Positions 26,766 through 36,899 of a stretch of 64,000 nucleotides of DNA are shown in pieces. The notes below the pieces were generated by a model. It made no database searches. It saw only the letters and a program-made list of their open reading frames with translations, and was not told the DNA's origin. The DNA is taken from positions 60,231 through 124,230 of the forward strand of contig JAGTRS010000005.1 in the NCBI GenBank assembly GCA_018262195.1, given 5' to 3'. The stretch comes from Pseudomonadota bacterium. GTDB taxonomy: Bacteria > Pseudomonadota > Gammaproteobacteria > Burkholderiales > Rhodocyclaceae. A program made the translations under genes and the position numbers. The first letter of the stretch is position 1; each line of letters begins with the position of its first letter.

Positions 26766-29700
26766 ATGCATATCAATCTGATCAACAACATCGCCTTCCT
26801 TGTCGCTTTGGTAGCAGCAGGTCAGCTTGTTATTTCACGATTCCACAAGTTTTCGCTGAACCGGCAGGTGCTGCTCGGGCTCCTGTTTGGCGGGGTGGCC
26901 TTGCTGGGGATGGTGAATCCGGTGAATTTCGCCCCCGGCGTGTTTTTTGACGGCCGCTCAATTGTGCTGACGGTGGCCGGCGTGGTGGGTGGGGGCGTGA
27001 CAGCAGCCATCGCCGCAGGAATGGCTGCGTTTTATCGCTATCAACTCGGTGGCGGCGGTGCGCCAGTTGGCGTCATGATTGTGCTGCTCTCGGCTTTGTT
27101 CGGGGTACTGGCGCGGCATTGGTGGCTACGGTGTGGCAGCCAACCACAATCCATCCACTATCTGGGGCTGGGCATAGTGGTGCAGTTGATGCAGTTGGCC
27201 GCCTTCACGCAAATTCCCAACCAGGCCGGTTATGCCTTCATCGAGCAGGCCTGGTGGGTACTCTTGCTAATCTACCCCCTCGCGACCATGCTGCTGTGCC
27301 AGATATTTCGCGATTACGAGCAACAACTTGTTGACCGGGAGGCAGTGCAGGCGGCACAGAATGCCGTAACTGCAGAAGAGCGCGCCAGTATGGAGCGCTT
27401 TCATGCCTACTTCGATCACTCCATCATCGGTCTTGCCATCACCAGCGTGGAAAAAGGCTGGATTGAGGTAAATGATGCGCTTTGCGCAACGCTGGGCTAT
27501 ACGCGCGATGAATTGACCGGCAAGACCTGGACGGAGCTCACCTATCCGGAGGATCTGGCACCCGACCTGGCGCAGTTCAACCGCATGCTGGCTGGTGAAA
27601 TCAACAGCTATGCCATGGACAAGCGTTTCATCCACAAGGATGGTCACCCGGTTTATACGCGACTGGCTGTCAGCCATGTGCGCAAGCCGGACGGCAGCCT
27701 GGATTATGTGGTGGCCATGGTGGAGGACATTACCGAGCGCAAACAGAATCAGCTTGAACTGCAGCAGCGCAACCACTATCAGCGGGCCTTGCTTGACAAC
27801 TTCCCATTCGCCGTCTGGCTAAAGGATACCGAGAACCGCTTCCTCGCCGTTAATCAGGGATTCGCCCAATTTCAAGGCGGATGCAACGCCGACGAACTGA
27901 TCGGCAAGAACGACTTCGACATTTGGCCCGCCGAATTGGCCGAAGGCTATCAGGCGGCCGATCGGGTGGTCCTCACTTCCGGCAAAAAGATGAGCGTGGA
28001 AGAGGAAATCATCGATGCCGATGGAGCGAAAAAGTGGTTCGAGACCTACAGGGCTCCGGTCTTCGACGATACTGGCAAGGTGGTGGGTACAGTCGGCTTC
28101 AATCGCGATATCTCCGAGCACCGCACGGCAGCGCAGGCCCTGGAGAAAATGTCGGCGGCGCTCGCCACCTCGCGCGATTTGCTGCAGCAAGTCATCGATA
28201 CAGCACCAATCCGCGTTTTCTGGAAGGATCGTGACTGTCGTTACTTGGGCTGCAACCCGGTTTTTGCGCGGGATGCCGGCAAGAATTCGCCCGCCGAACT
28301 GATCGGGCTTGATGACTTTGCCTTGGGCTGGGCCGAGCAAGCCGATCTTTATCAGGCTGATGATCGGCTGGTAATGGAATCAGGCCAGCCAAGACTCGAT
28401 TTTGAGGAGCCTCAGACCACCCCGGATGGCCAAACCATCTGGTTGCGTACGTCCAAGGTTCCGTTGCGCGATGCAGCAGGCACGGTGACCGGTGTATTGG
28501 GGCTTTACGACGACATAACGGCGCGTAAGCAAGTGGAACTCGCACTAGCCCGGGAACGGTTATTTTCTACAGAGACCATCAACGCACTTCCTGGTGTTTT
28601 TTACGTATTTGATGCCAGTGGCCGATTTGTGCGCTGGAACAAGCATTTCAACGAGATTACCGGCTACAGCGATGACGAACTGGCGATGATGCATGGCTCG
28701 GACTTTTTCTCCGGATTGGATCGGGAACGAATTGCTGATGCTATGGAGCAGGTTTTCCGGAGTGGCGCGACAAGCGTCGAGGCTGTATTCCAGGATCGGC
28801 ACGGGCAAGGTGTCCCCTACCTCTTTAGCGGTACCCGCATGGTGATCGATGGCGACGCCTATCTACTTGGCGTCGGTATTGACATCAGCGAACGGAAGCG
28901 AGCCGAAGCTGAAGTGAAGCAGCACCGCGACCATCTTGAAGAACTGGTCATGAATCGCACCCGGGAGCTTGCCTTGGCCAAGGAAGCCGCCGAAACCGCC
29001 AACATCGCCAAGAGCGCCTTCCTGGCCAACATGAGCCACGAGATACGTACCCCCTTGAACGCCATCACCGGCATGGCCCACATCCTTCGTCGCAGCGGAC
29101 TGAGCCCGCAGCAGACCGACAAGCTCGATAAGATTGAGGGCGCCAGCAATCACCTGCTCGACATCATCAATGCGGTGCTCGACCTCTCCAAGATCGAAGC
29201 CGGCAAATTCACGCTGGATGATGCCCCGGTTCATGTCGAGGCTCTGCTCGGCAACATTACCTCCATGCTCGGTCAAAAGGCTCGCAGCAAAGGGCTGCGC
29301 CTGCAGGTCGAGACAGTCTCCTTGCCCCACAACCTCCACGGCGATCCTACTCGGCTGCAGCAGGCCTTGCTCAACTATGCCGTCAATGCCCTTAAGTTCA
29401 CAGAGAGCGGCCACATCACCCTGAGAGTGAAGGAAGAATCGCAAACCGACGAAACTGCCACCTTGCGCTTCGAAGTCGAGGACAGCGGTATCGGCATCGC
29501 CCCGGATGTCCTTCCCAAGCTCTTCGGTGCGTTCGAGCAGGCCGACAGTTCGACCACCCGCAAGTACGGCGGGACCGGCCTGGGCCTTGCAATCACCAAG
29601 AAAATTGCCGAAGTCATGGGAGGAACTGCCGGCGCAACCAGCACCGAAGGCCAGGGTAGTACCTTCTGGTTTACGGCGACCCTCAGGAAGGGAGCGCATT

Positions 29701-30137
29701 CGGTCGAGGAGGCCGAAAAGACCGGGGGTGTATTCGCTGAGCAGGCAATCAAGCAAAATCATTCAGGCAAGCGCATCCTGCTGGCGGAAGACGAACCGAT
29801 CAACCGTGAAGTCGCCCAGATGCTGCTGGAGGATGTCGGTCTCAAGGTCGATCTTGCCGTGGATGGCCGGGAGGCCGTGGCCAAGGCCGATTCAGGGAAT
29901 TTCGCCGCGATCCTGATGGACATGCAGATGCCGATAATGGACGGCCTTGATGCGACACGACAGATCAGGCAACTACCTGGCTGCGCGGTAATTCCCATCC
30001 TGGCGATGACAGCGAATGCCTTCGCCGAGAACAAGGATCAGTGCTTCGAGGCGGGGATGGATGACTTCATTGCCAAACCGGTTATCCCGAAAGTACTTTA
30101 CGAGACCTTGCTGAAGTGGTTTGAAAAGGGACGGTGA
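26766..30137 (+). CDS. hybrid sensor histidine kinase: 5TMR-LYT, four PAS, HisKA, HATPase, receiver
   Basis: 1123 residues. Residues 1-190 form a LytS-type 5TM receptor domain, with [16 protein letters not shown] and [21 protein letters not shown]. Four PAS domains start near 208 ([12 protein letters not shown]), 340 ([13 protein letters not shown]), 475 ([13 protein letters not shown]) and 602 ([13 protein letters not shown]). HisKA carries His758 ([11 protein letters not shown]), the ATPase has [20 protein letters not shown] and [19 protein letters not shown], and the receiver has Asp1052 ([11 protein letters not shown]). No HPt domain or separate regulator is nearby. The signal is unknown; 5TMR-LYT domains elsewhere sense small metabolites. 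Confidence 0.93.
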   Translation: MHINLINNIAFLVALVAAGQLVISRFHKFSLNRQVLLGLLFGGVALLGMVNPVNFAPGVFFDGRSIVLTVAGVVGGGVTAAIAAGMAAFYRYQLGGGGAPVGVMIVLLSALFGVLARHWWLRCGSQPQSIHYLGLGIVVQLMQLAAFTQIPNQAGYAFIEQAWWVLLLIYPLATMLLCQIFRDYEQQLVDREAVQAAQNAVTAEERASMERFHAYFDHSIIGLAITSVEKGWIEVNDALCATLGYTRDELTGKTWTELTYPEDLAPDLAQFNRMLAGEINSYAMDKRFIHKDGHPVYTRLAVSHVRKPDGSLDYVVAMVEDITERKQNQLELQQRNHYQRALLDNFPFAVWLKDTENRFLAVNQGFAQFQGGCNADELIGKNDFDIWPAELAEGYQAADRVVLTSGKKMSVEEEIIDADGAKKWFETYRAPVFDDTGKVVGTVGFNRDISEHRTAAQALEKMSAALATSRDLLQQVIDTAPIRVFWKDRDCRYLGCNPVFARDAGKNSPAELIGLDDFALGWAEQADLYQADDRLVMESGQPRLDFEEPQTTPDGQTIWLRTSKVPLRDAAGTVTGVLGLYDDITARKQVELALARERLFSTETINALPGVFYVFDASGRFVRWNKHFNEITGYSDDELAMMHGSDFFSGLDRERIADAMEQVFRSGATSVEAVFQDRHGQGVPYLFSGTRMVIDGDAYLLGVGIDISERKRAEAEVKQHRDHLEELVMNRTRELALAKEAAETANIAKSAFLANMSHEIRTPLNAITGMAHILRRSGLSPQQTDKLDKIEGASNHLLDIINAVLDLSKIEAGKFTLDDAPVHVEALLGNITSMLGQKARSKGLRLQVETVSLPHNLHGDPTRLQQALLNYAVNALKFTESGHITLRVKEESQTDETATLRFEVEDSGIGIAPDVLPKLFGAFEQADSSTTRKYGGTGLGLAITKKIAEVMGGTAGATSTEGQGSTFWFTATLRKGAHSVEEAEKTGGVFAEQAIKQNHSGKRILLAEDEPINREVAQMLLEDVGLKVDLAVDGREAVAKADSGNFAAILMDMQMPIMDGLDATRQIRQLPGCAVIPILAMTANAFAENKDQCFEAGMDDFIAKPVIPKVLYETLLKWFEKGR

Positions 30138-30166
30138 TGAGCGGAAAGTGTGAGCGCTGAAACTCC

Positions 30167-30643
30167 ATGAAAATCTATCTCGCCGGTCCGGATGTTTTTC
30201 GCCAGGATGTCCTTGCATGGGCCAACGAGGCCCGCCGCTTGTGTGCGCTGGCCGGGCATCAAGCCTTGATCCCGCTCGATGGGGTCGAAACGACTCCCGC
30301 CGGTATCTACCATGCCAACATCGAACTGATCCGCTCGGCTGACGCCGTACTGGCGAATCTCAATCCTTTCCGGGGTTGCGAGCCGGATTCCGGCACCTGT
30401 GTCGAAGTCGGCTTTGCGCTGGCGCTCGGCAAAACGGTTGTTGGCTACCTTGCCGACGGGGCAACGACAACCCAGAGGGTGGCCAAGGCGTGTGGCGGGG
30501 AGCTCGAAGTCTGCGCTGGTCGGCCGGTGGATCGTGACGGGATGTTCGTCGAGGATTTCGGGCTACCGCTCAATCTGATGCTGGCGGTGCCGGTAAAGTT
30601 GGTGATTGGCGGTTTGCCTGAGGCTTTGCAGGCCTTGGTTTAG
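30167..30643 (+). CDS. nucleoside 2-deoxyribosyltransferase family protein
   Basis: 158 residues. It starts MKIYLAGPDVF, the family's opening, then NIELIRSADAVLANLNPFRG, and DSGTCVEVGFALALGK, where the Glu is the expected nucleophile. Such enzymes exchange or hydrolyse the base of 2'-deoxynucleosides or related N-glycosides in the cytoplasm. Members of this COG3613 group in Proteobacteria are often annotated only by fold. It stands 29 nt after the hybrid kinase gene and may be co-transcribed. Confidence 0.88.
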   Translation: MKIYLAGPDVFRQDVLAWANEARRLCALAGHQALIPLDGVETTPAGIYHANIELIRSADAVLANLNPFRGCEPDSGTCVEVGFALALGKTVVGYLADGATTTQRVAKACGGELEVCAGRPVDRDGMFVEDFGLPLNLMLAVPVKLVIGGLPEALQALV

Positions 30644-30678
30644 CCTTGAATCACCCGGAAGACGGGTAACTCAGAAAG

Positions 30679-31041
30679 TCAGAGCAGTTCGGTATCGTCG
30701 TGCGAATAGGCCGGAGCGCAGCAACACAGGATGTGCAAGGCTTCCGACCCGGTGTTTTCCACGCAGTGCGGTGTGCCCGGAGCGATGGCGATGCTGTCGC
30801 CGACTGCGATGGCAAAGCGCTCATCGCCCAGCGTCATCAAACCGCAACCCTTGGTCACGTGGTAGATCTCTTCGGTGATTCCATGCCGGTGTAGCCGGGT
30901 CGTGCTGCCCGGCGGAACGACGGCTTCGGCCAGGCTTTGCTGGCGAACTGCATGCTGGCTGGGGTGCAGCAGTTCGCGTATCTCAGAGCCATCCTTGGTG
31001 ATGTAGGGGGCAACATCACCCAGCGATGTTTTCAGGCTCAC
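30679..31041 (-). CDS. cupin-domain protein
   Basis: 120 residues from a GTG overlapping the creA-like stop (GTGA). One cupin barrel is visible: motif 1 GSTTRLHRHGITEEIYHVTKGCG with two His and one Glu, and motif 2 GDSIAIAPGTPHCVENTG with a third His, so a metal site is complete. The C-terminus has CCCAP. Single-domain cupins cover mannose-6-phosphate isomerases, dioxygenases and binding proteins; this one is not assignable further. It is probably co-expressed with creA. Confidence 0.85.
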   Translation of the reverse strand: MSLKTSLGDVAPYITKDGSEIRELLHPSQHAVRQQSLAEAVVPPGSTTRLHRHGITEEIYHVTKGCGLMTLGDERFAIAVGDSIAIAPGTPHCVENTGSEALHILCCCAPAYSHDDTELL

Positions 31042-31493
31042 TTGCCGCCCCAGGGCTGGATGGGCACGGTCGAAATGGCGTTGGCCGGGGCGCCTTCGAT
31101 GATCCGGCGGCTGATTGCGAGATAGATCAGCACATTGCGTTTCTTGTCGAAGAAACGGTGGATCTTGGTTTCCTTGAAGAGCAGCGAGGTGTCTTCGCTG
31201 AACACCACTTCGTCATCGGCCAGCTTGGCCGGCAGGTTGATCGGGCCGATCTGGCGGCAGGCCAGCGAGAACTGCGACGGGTCTTCAGCCAGCCCGAAAC
31301 TGCCTTTGACGCCGCCGGTACGCGCCTGGCTGACATGGCAGGTGACGCCCGATATCTTCGGATCATCGTAGGCATAGACGCAGACCCGATGGTTGGCGCC
31401 GATCAGTTTCCAGGCGGTGGTGGCGCAATCGATTTCTTCGGCGGCAACCGGCAGGGCGAGGGCTGCGAGGAGCAGGGGGAGCACATGTTTCAT
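31038..31493 (-). CDS. creA: CreA family protein
   Basis: 151 residues with a Sec signal peptide (MKHVLPLLLAALALPVAA). The mature sequence has the CreA pattern NHRVCVYAYDDPKISGVTCHVS, then GGVKGSFGLAEDPSQFSLACRQ and DKKRNVLIYLAISRRI. CreA is a small periplasmic protein widespread in Proteobacteria with no proven function. In E. coli it lies beside the CreBC two-component system, which is absent here; instead it overlaps a cupin gene. Confidence 0.92.
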   Translation of the reverse strand: MKHVLPLLLAALALPVAAEEIDCATTAWKLIGANHRVCVYAYDDPKISGVTCHVSQARTGGVKGSFGLAEDPSQFSLACRQIGPINLPAKLADDEVVFSEDTSLLFKETKIHRFFDKKRNVLIYLAISRRIIEGAPANAISTVPIQPWGGK

Positions 31494-31497
31494 GGCT

Positions 31498-32883
31498 TTA
31501 TTCCAGGTTGTTGGGGCGTTTGAATGATAGCGGAGTCATCTTGCTGACGTATTTGGCGAGCAGTTTGTAGGCGTCGCGGTCGAACGGCGGGCGCGAGCCA
31601 TCGAGCAGTGTATGGATTTCTTCATCGCTTTTCACTGTGCCGAGGTAGCGCCAGCCCTCGATCAGATGGGCCTCTTCGCCTTCGCGGATCAGCGCCGGGC
31701 CGGTAAAGGGCCAGGAAACCAGCTTGAGGCTGGTCAGTGCGGTCATCAGCCGCATGGTGTGCTTGGCCAGCGGCTCCTTGCCGATGCAGGCCCCCTTGCA
31801 GCGCCTGATCTGGTGGCCGAAGCAGGGCTTGCCCGGCTTGGCCTTGTCCAGACCGGTCAGCACATCACACAGATTGTGCGATTCGGCCAGCGTCCGCAGT
31901 ACCTCGTTGGCTTCCTTGGTGCTTTTGAACAGGCCATAGCACGAAGTGTGGATGTCGAAATCCAGATCGGTGGCCAGCGCCAGTTGCGGACGCAGCCAGC
32001 CTTCGCCTTCATCGACCAGCGTCCAGGTGCAGACATCGTCGTTCTTGCGCAGTTGTCGGTTGGCCGACGGCAGCAGCGTCTTGACCAGCCGTGACTCCTT
32101 GAGCAGGGCACCGATCTCGCCGGCTGTTTCGATCCAGTCGATGCGCCTGACCTGTTGGGCCAGCGCCATCTCCTTGGCTGAACTGTGGTCGCCCGAGAAA
32201 TGCGACAGCACCCGCTGGCGAATGTCCTTGGCCTTGCCGATATAGAGCGGCAGGTCGTTGTCGCCGTAGAACAGGTAAACGCCCGGCGATTCCGGCAAGT
32301 CATCAAGAATGCCGGCGTCGATGTGCGGCGGCAGGCTGGGGTGGGCGTTCTGCGCCTTGAGCGCGGCATCGATGGCTTCAAGGCTGCGCTCGAGGTGGAT
32401 CTTTTGCCAGAACTGGTGGATCAACTGGGCATCGGCCAGCGCCCGGTGGCGGGCCTCGGCGCGCAGGTCGTGGCGCTCGATCAGGCTGTCGAGATTGTGG
32501 CGCTTGTGCTCGGGAAACAGCGTGCGCGACAGCTTGACGGTGCACAGCACGGAAGCGCGGAAGGTAATGCCGAGCCGCTTGAATTCGTTCTTCAGGAAGC
32601 CGTAGTCGAAGCGCGCGTTATGGGCGATGAACAGCCGGCCTTCCAGTCGCTGCATGACATCAGCGGCCACGGCCTCGAAGGGCGGGGCATCGGCCACCAT
32701 TTCGGTCGTGATGCCGGTCAGTTGCTCAATGAACGGCGGAATCCGAATGCCGGGATTGACCAGCTGCTGCCATTCGCGCACCGAACCATCTTCATCGACT
32801 TCGACAATGCCGATTTCGGTGATGCGGTCATGGGTGGCGGTGGCGCCTGTGGTTTCGAGATCGACGAAGGCGAGGGGGCGCAT
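31498..32883 (-). CDS. DEDDh exonuclease / GIY-YIG endonuclease fusion (DnaQ-UvrC/Cho-like)
   Basis: 461 residues from the ATG at 32883. The N-terminal 3'-5' exonuclease of the polymerase III epsilon type has FVDLETTG (Exo I), HNARFDYGFLKNEF (Exo II) and HRALADAQLIHQFW (Exo III, DEDDh). A GIY-YIG nuclease starts near residue 200 (ESPGVYLFYGDNDLPLYIGK) and resembles the UvrC/Cho N-terminus. The C-terminal Cys-containing segment with CFGHQIRRCKGACIGKEP resembles a metal-binding part of UvrC-like proteins. A role in DNA repair or end processing is inferred from the two nuclease domains. Confidence 0.9.
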   Translation of the reverse strand: MRPLAFVDLETTGATATHDRITEIGIVEVDEDGSVREWQQLVNPGIRIPPFIEQLTGITTEMVADAPPFEAVAADVMQRLEGRLFIAHNARFDYGFLKNEFKRLGITFRASVLCTVKLSRTLFPEHKRHNLDSLIERHDLRAEARHRALADAQLIHQFWQKIHLERSLEAIDAALKAQNAHPSLPPHIDAGILDDLPESPGVYLFYGDNDLPLYIGKAKDIRQRVLSHFSGDHSSAKEMALAQQVRRIDWIETAGEIGALLKESRLVKTLLPSANRQLRKNDDVCTWTLVDEGEGWLRPQLALATDLDFDIHTSCYGLFKSTKEANEVLRTLAESHNLCDVLTGLDKAKPGKPCFGHQIRRCKGACIGKEPLAKHTMRLMTALTSLKLVSWPFTGPALIREGEEAHLIEGWRYLGTVKSDEEIHTLLDGSRPPFDRDAYKLLAKYVSKMTPLSFKRPNNLE

Positions 32884-33129
32884 GGTGCAGCGGCGAGGTT
32901 CCGGGGCGCAGATGATAGCGTTTTCTGGCAGTGCCGGCCCTATTGGCGGCGCGAGTGAGTGGGAAAAAGAGCGACGGGTTTTAAGCATTCGATACGGCGA
33001 TTTCGGGTGAAGGTGTTTGATGGCATTGCTTTTGCATCACCAACCAATCAAGCCCGAAAACCGGTGTTATTTCGTGCTTCCTGTTGGTTATCCGCCAATT
33101 TTCAACCTTTCCTGCCATCGCCCACCACC

Positions 33130-33465
33130 ATGAGAAAACCTACCCTCTACCAAAGCATCAAGGCCAAGCGGCGTACGCAGGCCATGGTCATCGGCGTTAC
33201 TTGGTACACCCCGGAAACCTGGGCGGAGGTCAAGGCAACGGCCGTTGATCCAGAGTGTTTCGAGGAGTCGTTCGAAAAGTGGAAGGCGATGGCTGTTCTG
33301 GCCCGCCGCAACTTCCAGCGCTCCGGCGTGATGGCCCTTGAATACCAGATCGTTCCCGAGGAGTTTTTCGCGTGGTGCGAGAAAAACGGTCAGGAAAACA
33401 ACTCGACAGCGCGCGGCGAGTATGTCTCCGAGCGTTTGAGCGCAGTGCATAACAGCGAGACGTAA
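33130..33465 (+). CDS. conserved hypothetical protein
   Basis: 111 residues from the ATG at 33130; upstream in-frame codons read as non-coding. The sequence is soluble and helical, with a Lys/Arg-rich start (MRKPTLYQSIKAKRRTQ) and Trp/Tyr-rich middle (GVTWYTPETWAEVK). No family is recognised with confidence. It lies alone between the nuclease fusion and the small basic protein. Confidence 0.65.
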   Translation: MRKPTLYQSIKAKRRTQAMVIGVTWYTPETWAEVKATAVDPECFEESFEKWKAMAVLARRNFQRSGVMALEYQIVPEEFFAWCEKNGQENNSTARGEYVSERLSAVHNSET

Positions 33466-33518
33466 GCAATTCGGCTGCCATTGGTTCAGCCCGGCTGAAC
33501 CAATGAGTTCTCAGTTTT

Positions 33519-33761
33519 CTACTTGAAGTTGTAATAGAGAGGAAAAACCACGCCCCGCAGCTCCGGACGAAAGCGCCGTTCCGCCATACCAGGCGGTGGA
33601 CCAAGTTTTTCCTTGCGTCGTTCGCCGACCCGCCGGTCGCCACTACGTCTCGAGTTCGGGATGGGCAACGTGTCAGAAGGGGTAGTCTTTTCAGCACGCG
33701 ACTGTTCGACCTCCTGGCGCCTTTCGTTGAGGCGTCTTTCAGCAAAATGGTAAGTGTTCAC
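33519..33761 (-). CDS. small Arg-rich hypothetical protein
   Basis: 80 residues from a GTG at 33761, with GGAAAG about 7 nt upstream. The composition is unusual: Arg doublets (ERRLNERRQE, SRRSGDRRVGERRKE) and a Pro-rich turn (GPPPG), ending in FPLYYNF. The GDRRxGERRK-type repeat resembles short linkers of unannotated cytoplasmic proteins. Nothing defines a function. It overlaps a longer alternative frame on the same strand that lacks a good start. Confidence 0.5.
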   Translation of the reverse strand: MNTYHFAERRLNERRQEVEQSRAEKTTPSDTLPIPNSRRSGDRRVGERRKEKLGPPPGMAERRFRPELRGVVFPLYYNFK

Positions 33762-34133
33762 AGGGCTTTCCGTTTAATGCGGTTGGGGATGCCTTCTTTG
33801 TCAGTAGCAACTAGCAATAAACGAACCGACCGCCTGTCTATCGGACTCGGCAGAAATCAGCCGGATGAATTGGCAAAATATTCCTTGGTTCTGTCAATTT
33901 TTCCGACATGGCGCCAGTTGAAAAATCACCCCGCATCACAGCGTGAACGTGCTTTTGAAATGGCTGGTATTTGTCGGAGAAACACTGAGCTTTGCCCATT
34001 AAACAAATGGGATATGTCGGGCAAGTCGTTAAAAAATCCACAATTAACTCTGACAACTTACCCCAGAATATTTCAAAACTAACAAATCGTAGCTGCTGGC
34101 ATTCAGGCTGCATCCAACATGTGAGGCTGGTTG
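33762..34133. other. 372-bp AT-richer intergenic region upstream of the GGDEF-EAL gene
   Basis: It is noticeably more AT-rich than the flanking genes and contains short A- and T-runs. Frames in it have no ribosome-binding site or recognised motif. It probably holds the promoter of the GGDEF-EAL gene and that of the divergent small gene. Confidence 0.4.
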
Positions 34134-36632
34134 ATGGGGTTGTTCGAGGAAACGATAACGGCTGGGGTGGGCACCCATGAGGCGCTGCTAGACAAGCTGG
34201 CGGCGCCCGTTTTCGTCAAGAATCTGAACGGCTTCTATATCTACGCCAACCAGATGGCCGGCATCATTTTGGGGCGGCCTGTTTCAGAAATCCTTGGTCG
34301 CAATGACAGTGAGTTGTTCGGCGACGAACTGGCCGGTCGGATGAAGGCTTGTGACGACAAGCTGTTGGCGAGTGGGGAAAGTACTGCCTGCGAGATGGCG
34401 TTGCCCGATAGCGGACATGATGGTGAGCGATGCTACTGGGTCGTCAGGCAAGTGCTTCGCGACAAATCAGGGCAGATTGCCGGCTTGGCCAGCGTGGCGA
34501 CGGACATCACCAATCGCAAGCGCCAGGAACTCGAACTGGTCGCTCTCAAGAACAAATTTGCCGCCACCCTGCAGGCACTGCCCGACCTGATGTTCGAAGT
34601 CGATATCGAGGGGCGCTACCTTGATTGCCATGCCCAGCGGTCGGAACTGCTGGTGACTTCTCCGAGCGAGATGATCGGCAAGACGGTTCATGAGGTCTTG
34701 CCGCCGGACGTCGCAGTCATTTGCATCCGGTCCCTGCACGAAGCCATGGAGAAGGGGATATCCACCGGCTCGCAGTTCCAGCTCGATCTTCCCGAAGGGC
34801 CGCGCTGGTTCGAATTGTCGGTGGCGCAAAAGGCCTCCGATGGCGACCATCTGCCGCACTTCATCGTCCTGTCACGCGATATCACCGACCGGAAAAATGC
34901 CGAGCAGGCCTTGCGGGAAAGTGAGTCGCTGATGCGTGCTATCGTCGACAACACCCCGGTGGAATACTGGGCACGTGACCTCGATGGCCGCTGCATCATG
35001 GAAAACGCGCTGGTCGTCGAACACTGGGGCAGCCTGTTGGGCAAGCGCCCGCACGATAGCGATGTCAGCCCGGAAGAGTTGGCCGTGTGGCAGTACAACA
35101 ACCGACGCGTCTATGAAGGCGAAGTGGTCGAGGAGGAAGTCGAGTACCAGGTCGATGGCCAGAAGCGCATCTTCAACAATGTCGTCGCGCCGATCAAGGT
35201 CGATGGCCAAACCATCGGCATTGTCGGCTTCAACCAGGACATCACCGACCGCAAGCGGACCGAAGAGGAAATCCACCGTCTGGCTTTTTACGACTCGCTG
35301 ACCCATCTGCCCAATCGGCGACTGATGTTCGATCGACTGGAACATGCGCTGATCGGCAGCGCGCGGCGAAAGCGCCATGGCGCCCTGTTGCTCATCGACC
35401 TCGATAACTTCAAGTTCCTCAACGACACCCATGGCCATGAGGTGGGCGATCAGCTATTGATTGAAGTGGCCAAGCGTCTCAAAACCTGTATCCGGCAGGG
35501 TGACACAGCCGCACGACTGGGTGGCGACGAGTTTGTGGTCATCCTCGAAGACATCGACGGAGCTGGGGATGGCACCATTCAGGCCGAACTGATCGCAGGC
35601 AACATCCAGGCACAGCTGAATCATCCCTTCAGTCTGATCAGGCACCCTGAAGGTTTGTCGGTTGACTACCGTTGCGCGTCCAGTATCGGCATTGCGCTGT
35701 TCGACGGCACAATGGTTACCGCCAAGGAACTGCTGAGGCGGGCCGATACGGCCATGTACCAAGCCAAGGCAGCCGGGCGCAATACCCTGCGATTCTTCGA
35801 CCCCGAAATGCAGGCCGCGGTAACGCATCGGGCAATACTTGAGGCCGAGTTGCGCACGGCCATCGATGAAGAACAGTTCCACCTGTGCTACCAGGTCCAG
35901 ATGGATGAATCCGGACGCCCGACCGGTGGCGAAGCACTGTTACGTTGGGAACACCCAAAAAGAGGTACGATTTTGCCGGCCAGCTTCATACCGCTGGCCG
36001 AAGAAACCGGTTTGATCATCCCCATCGGACATTGGGTGCTGGTCACCGCATGCCGGCAACTGGCCGCCTGGTCTCAACAGCCGGAAACTGCCGGGCTCAC
36101 CCTCGCGGTAAACGTCAGCGCCCGTCAATTCAGGCAGACCAGGTTCACCGACCAGATAAGGGATCTCCTGCACCAAACGGGCGCCCCGGCCACGCGATTG
36201 AAGTTGGAATTGACTGAAAGCATGCTGCTGGAAGACACCGAAACCATCATTGGCCGGATGGCGGAACTCAAGCAGTTGGGCATCCGCTTCTCGCTGGACG
36301 ATTTCGGCACCGGCTACTCATCCCTGGCTTATCTCAAGCGCCTTCCGTTGAACCAGCTGAAGATCGACCAATCCTTCGTGCGCGACGTGCTGACCGATCC
36401 CAACGACGCCGCCATCGCCGAGACCATCGTTGCCCTGGGCAACATCCTCGGCCTGGAAGTCATTGCCGAAGGCGTCGAAACCGATGCCCAGTGGCGTTTC
36501 CTGGCCAATGTGGGATGCCGGAACTACCAGGGCTACCTGTTCGGCCGGCCACTGCCGCTGCACGAGTTTGAGCAATTCCTGCAAGGCTGCGATACCGGCG
36601 CGAACGATGCATTGGTCGATATTCCGGCTTGA
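34134..36632 (+). CDS. PAS-GGDEF-EAL c-di-GMP turnover protein
   Basis: 832 residues from ATG 34134, with GAGG 7 nt upstream. Three PAS domains (about 15-130, 140-260 and 270-385) precede a diguanylate cyclase domain with an intact GGDEF active site at 463-467 and an EAL phosphodiesterase domain (EALLRW from Glu600; later DDFGTGYSSLAYLKRLP). Both catalytic signatures are intact, so it can potentially make and break c-di-GMP. No membrane segment is seen; the signal is cytoplasmic. It stands alone and likely links redox or ligand state to biofilm/motility choice. Confidence 0.95.
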   Translation: MGLFEETITAGVGTHEALLDKLAAPVFVKNLNGFYIYANQMAGIILGRPVSEILGRNDSELFGDELAGRMKACDDKLLASGESTACEMALPDSGHDGERCYWVVRQVLRDKSGQIAGLASVATDITNRKRQELELVALKNKFAATLQALPDLMFEVDIEGRYLDCHAQRSELLVTSPSEMIGKTVHEVLPPDVAVICIRSLHEAMEKGISTGSQFQLDLPEGPRWFELSVAQKASDGDHLPHFIVLSRDITDRKNAEQALRESESLMRAIVDNTPVEYWARDLDGRCIMENALVVEHWGSLLGKRPHDSDVSPEELAVWQYNNRRVYEGEVVEEEVEYQVDGQKRIFNNVVAPIKVDGQTIGIVGFNQDITDRKRTEEEIHRLAFYDSLTHLPNRRLMFDRLEHALIGSARRKRHGALLLIDLDNFKFLNDTHGHEVGDQLLIEVAKRLKTCIRQGDTAARLGGDEFVVILEDIDGAGDGTIQAELIAGNIQAQLNHPFSLIRHPEGLSVDYRCASSIGIALFDGTMVTAKELLRRADTAMYQAKAAGRNTLRFFDPEMQAAVTHRAILEAELRTAIDEEQFHLCYQVQMDESGRPTGGEALLRWEHPKRGTILPASFIPLAEETGLIIPIGHWVLVTACRQLAAWSQQPETAGLTLAVNVSARQFRQTRFTDQIRDLLHQTGAPATRLKLELTESMLLEDTETIIGRMAELKQLGIRFSLDDFGTGYSSLAYLKRLPLNQLKIDQSFVRDVLTDPNDAAIAETIVALGNILGLEVIAEGVETDAQWRFLANVGCRNYQGYLFGRPLPLHEFEQFLQGCDTGANDALVDIPA

Positions 36633-36655
36633 GCCCATCGCCGGGCTGGCCGCAA

Positions 36656-36829
36656 TCAGGGCTGGCTATCCTTTGCCGATGCCGTTTTCGAGCGCTCGGT
36701 GAAATACAGCGCCAGCCGCAAAGCCACGACGCAGCCAAAAGAAGCCCCGAGAATCGCCGCCCAGGACCATTCCGGGAAGAAATAGGCGCCCAAGGCGGCC
36801 AGCGTCAGGAAAATGAGGGCGAAAAACAT
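36656..36829 (-). CDS. 57-residue small membrane protein
   Basis: A 57-codon gene just under the usual length cut-off, convergent with the GGDEF-EAL gene. It is predicted to span the membrane twice: residues 2-18 (FFALIFLTLAALGAYFF) and 25-42 (ILGASFGCVVALRLALYF), joined by PEWSWAA, with a short polar Lys-rich tail. The compact two-helix hairpin and the absence of stops make it credible as a real inner-membrane protein. No family is recognised. Confidence 0.65.
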   Translation of the reverse strand: MFFALIFLTLAALGAYFFPEWSWAAILGASFGCVVALRLALYFTERSKTASAKDSQP

Positions 36830-36899
36830 GCTGAAAACTGTCCCCGTTGATCTGTTAAAACGAAAACCAGAGCTGGTCCGTTAAACCGATTTTAGCCCT

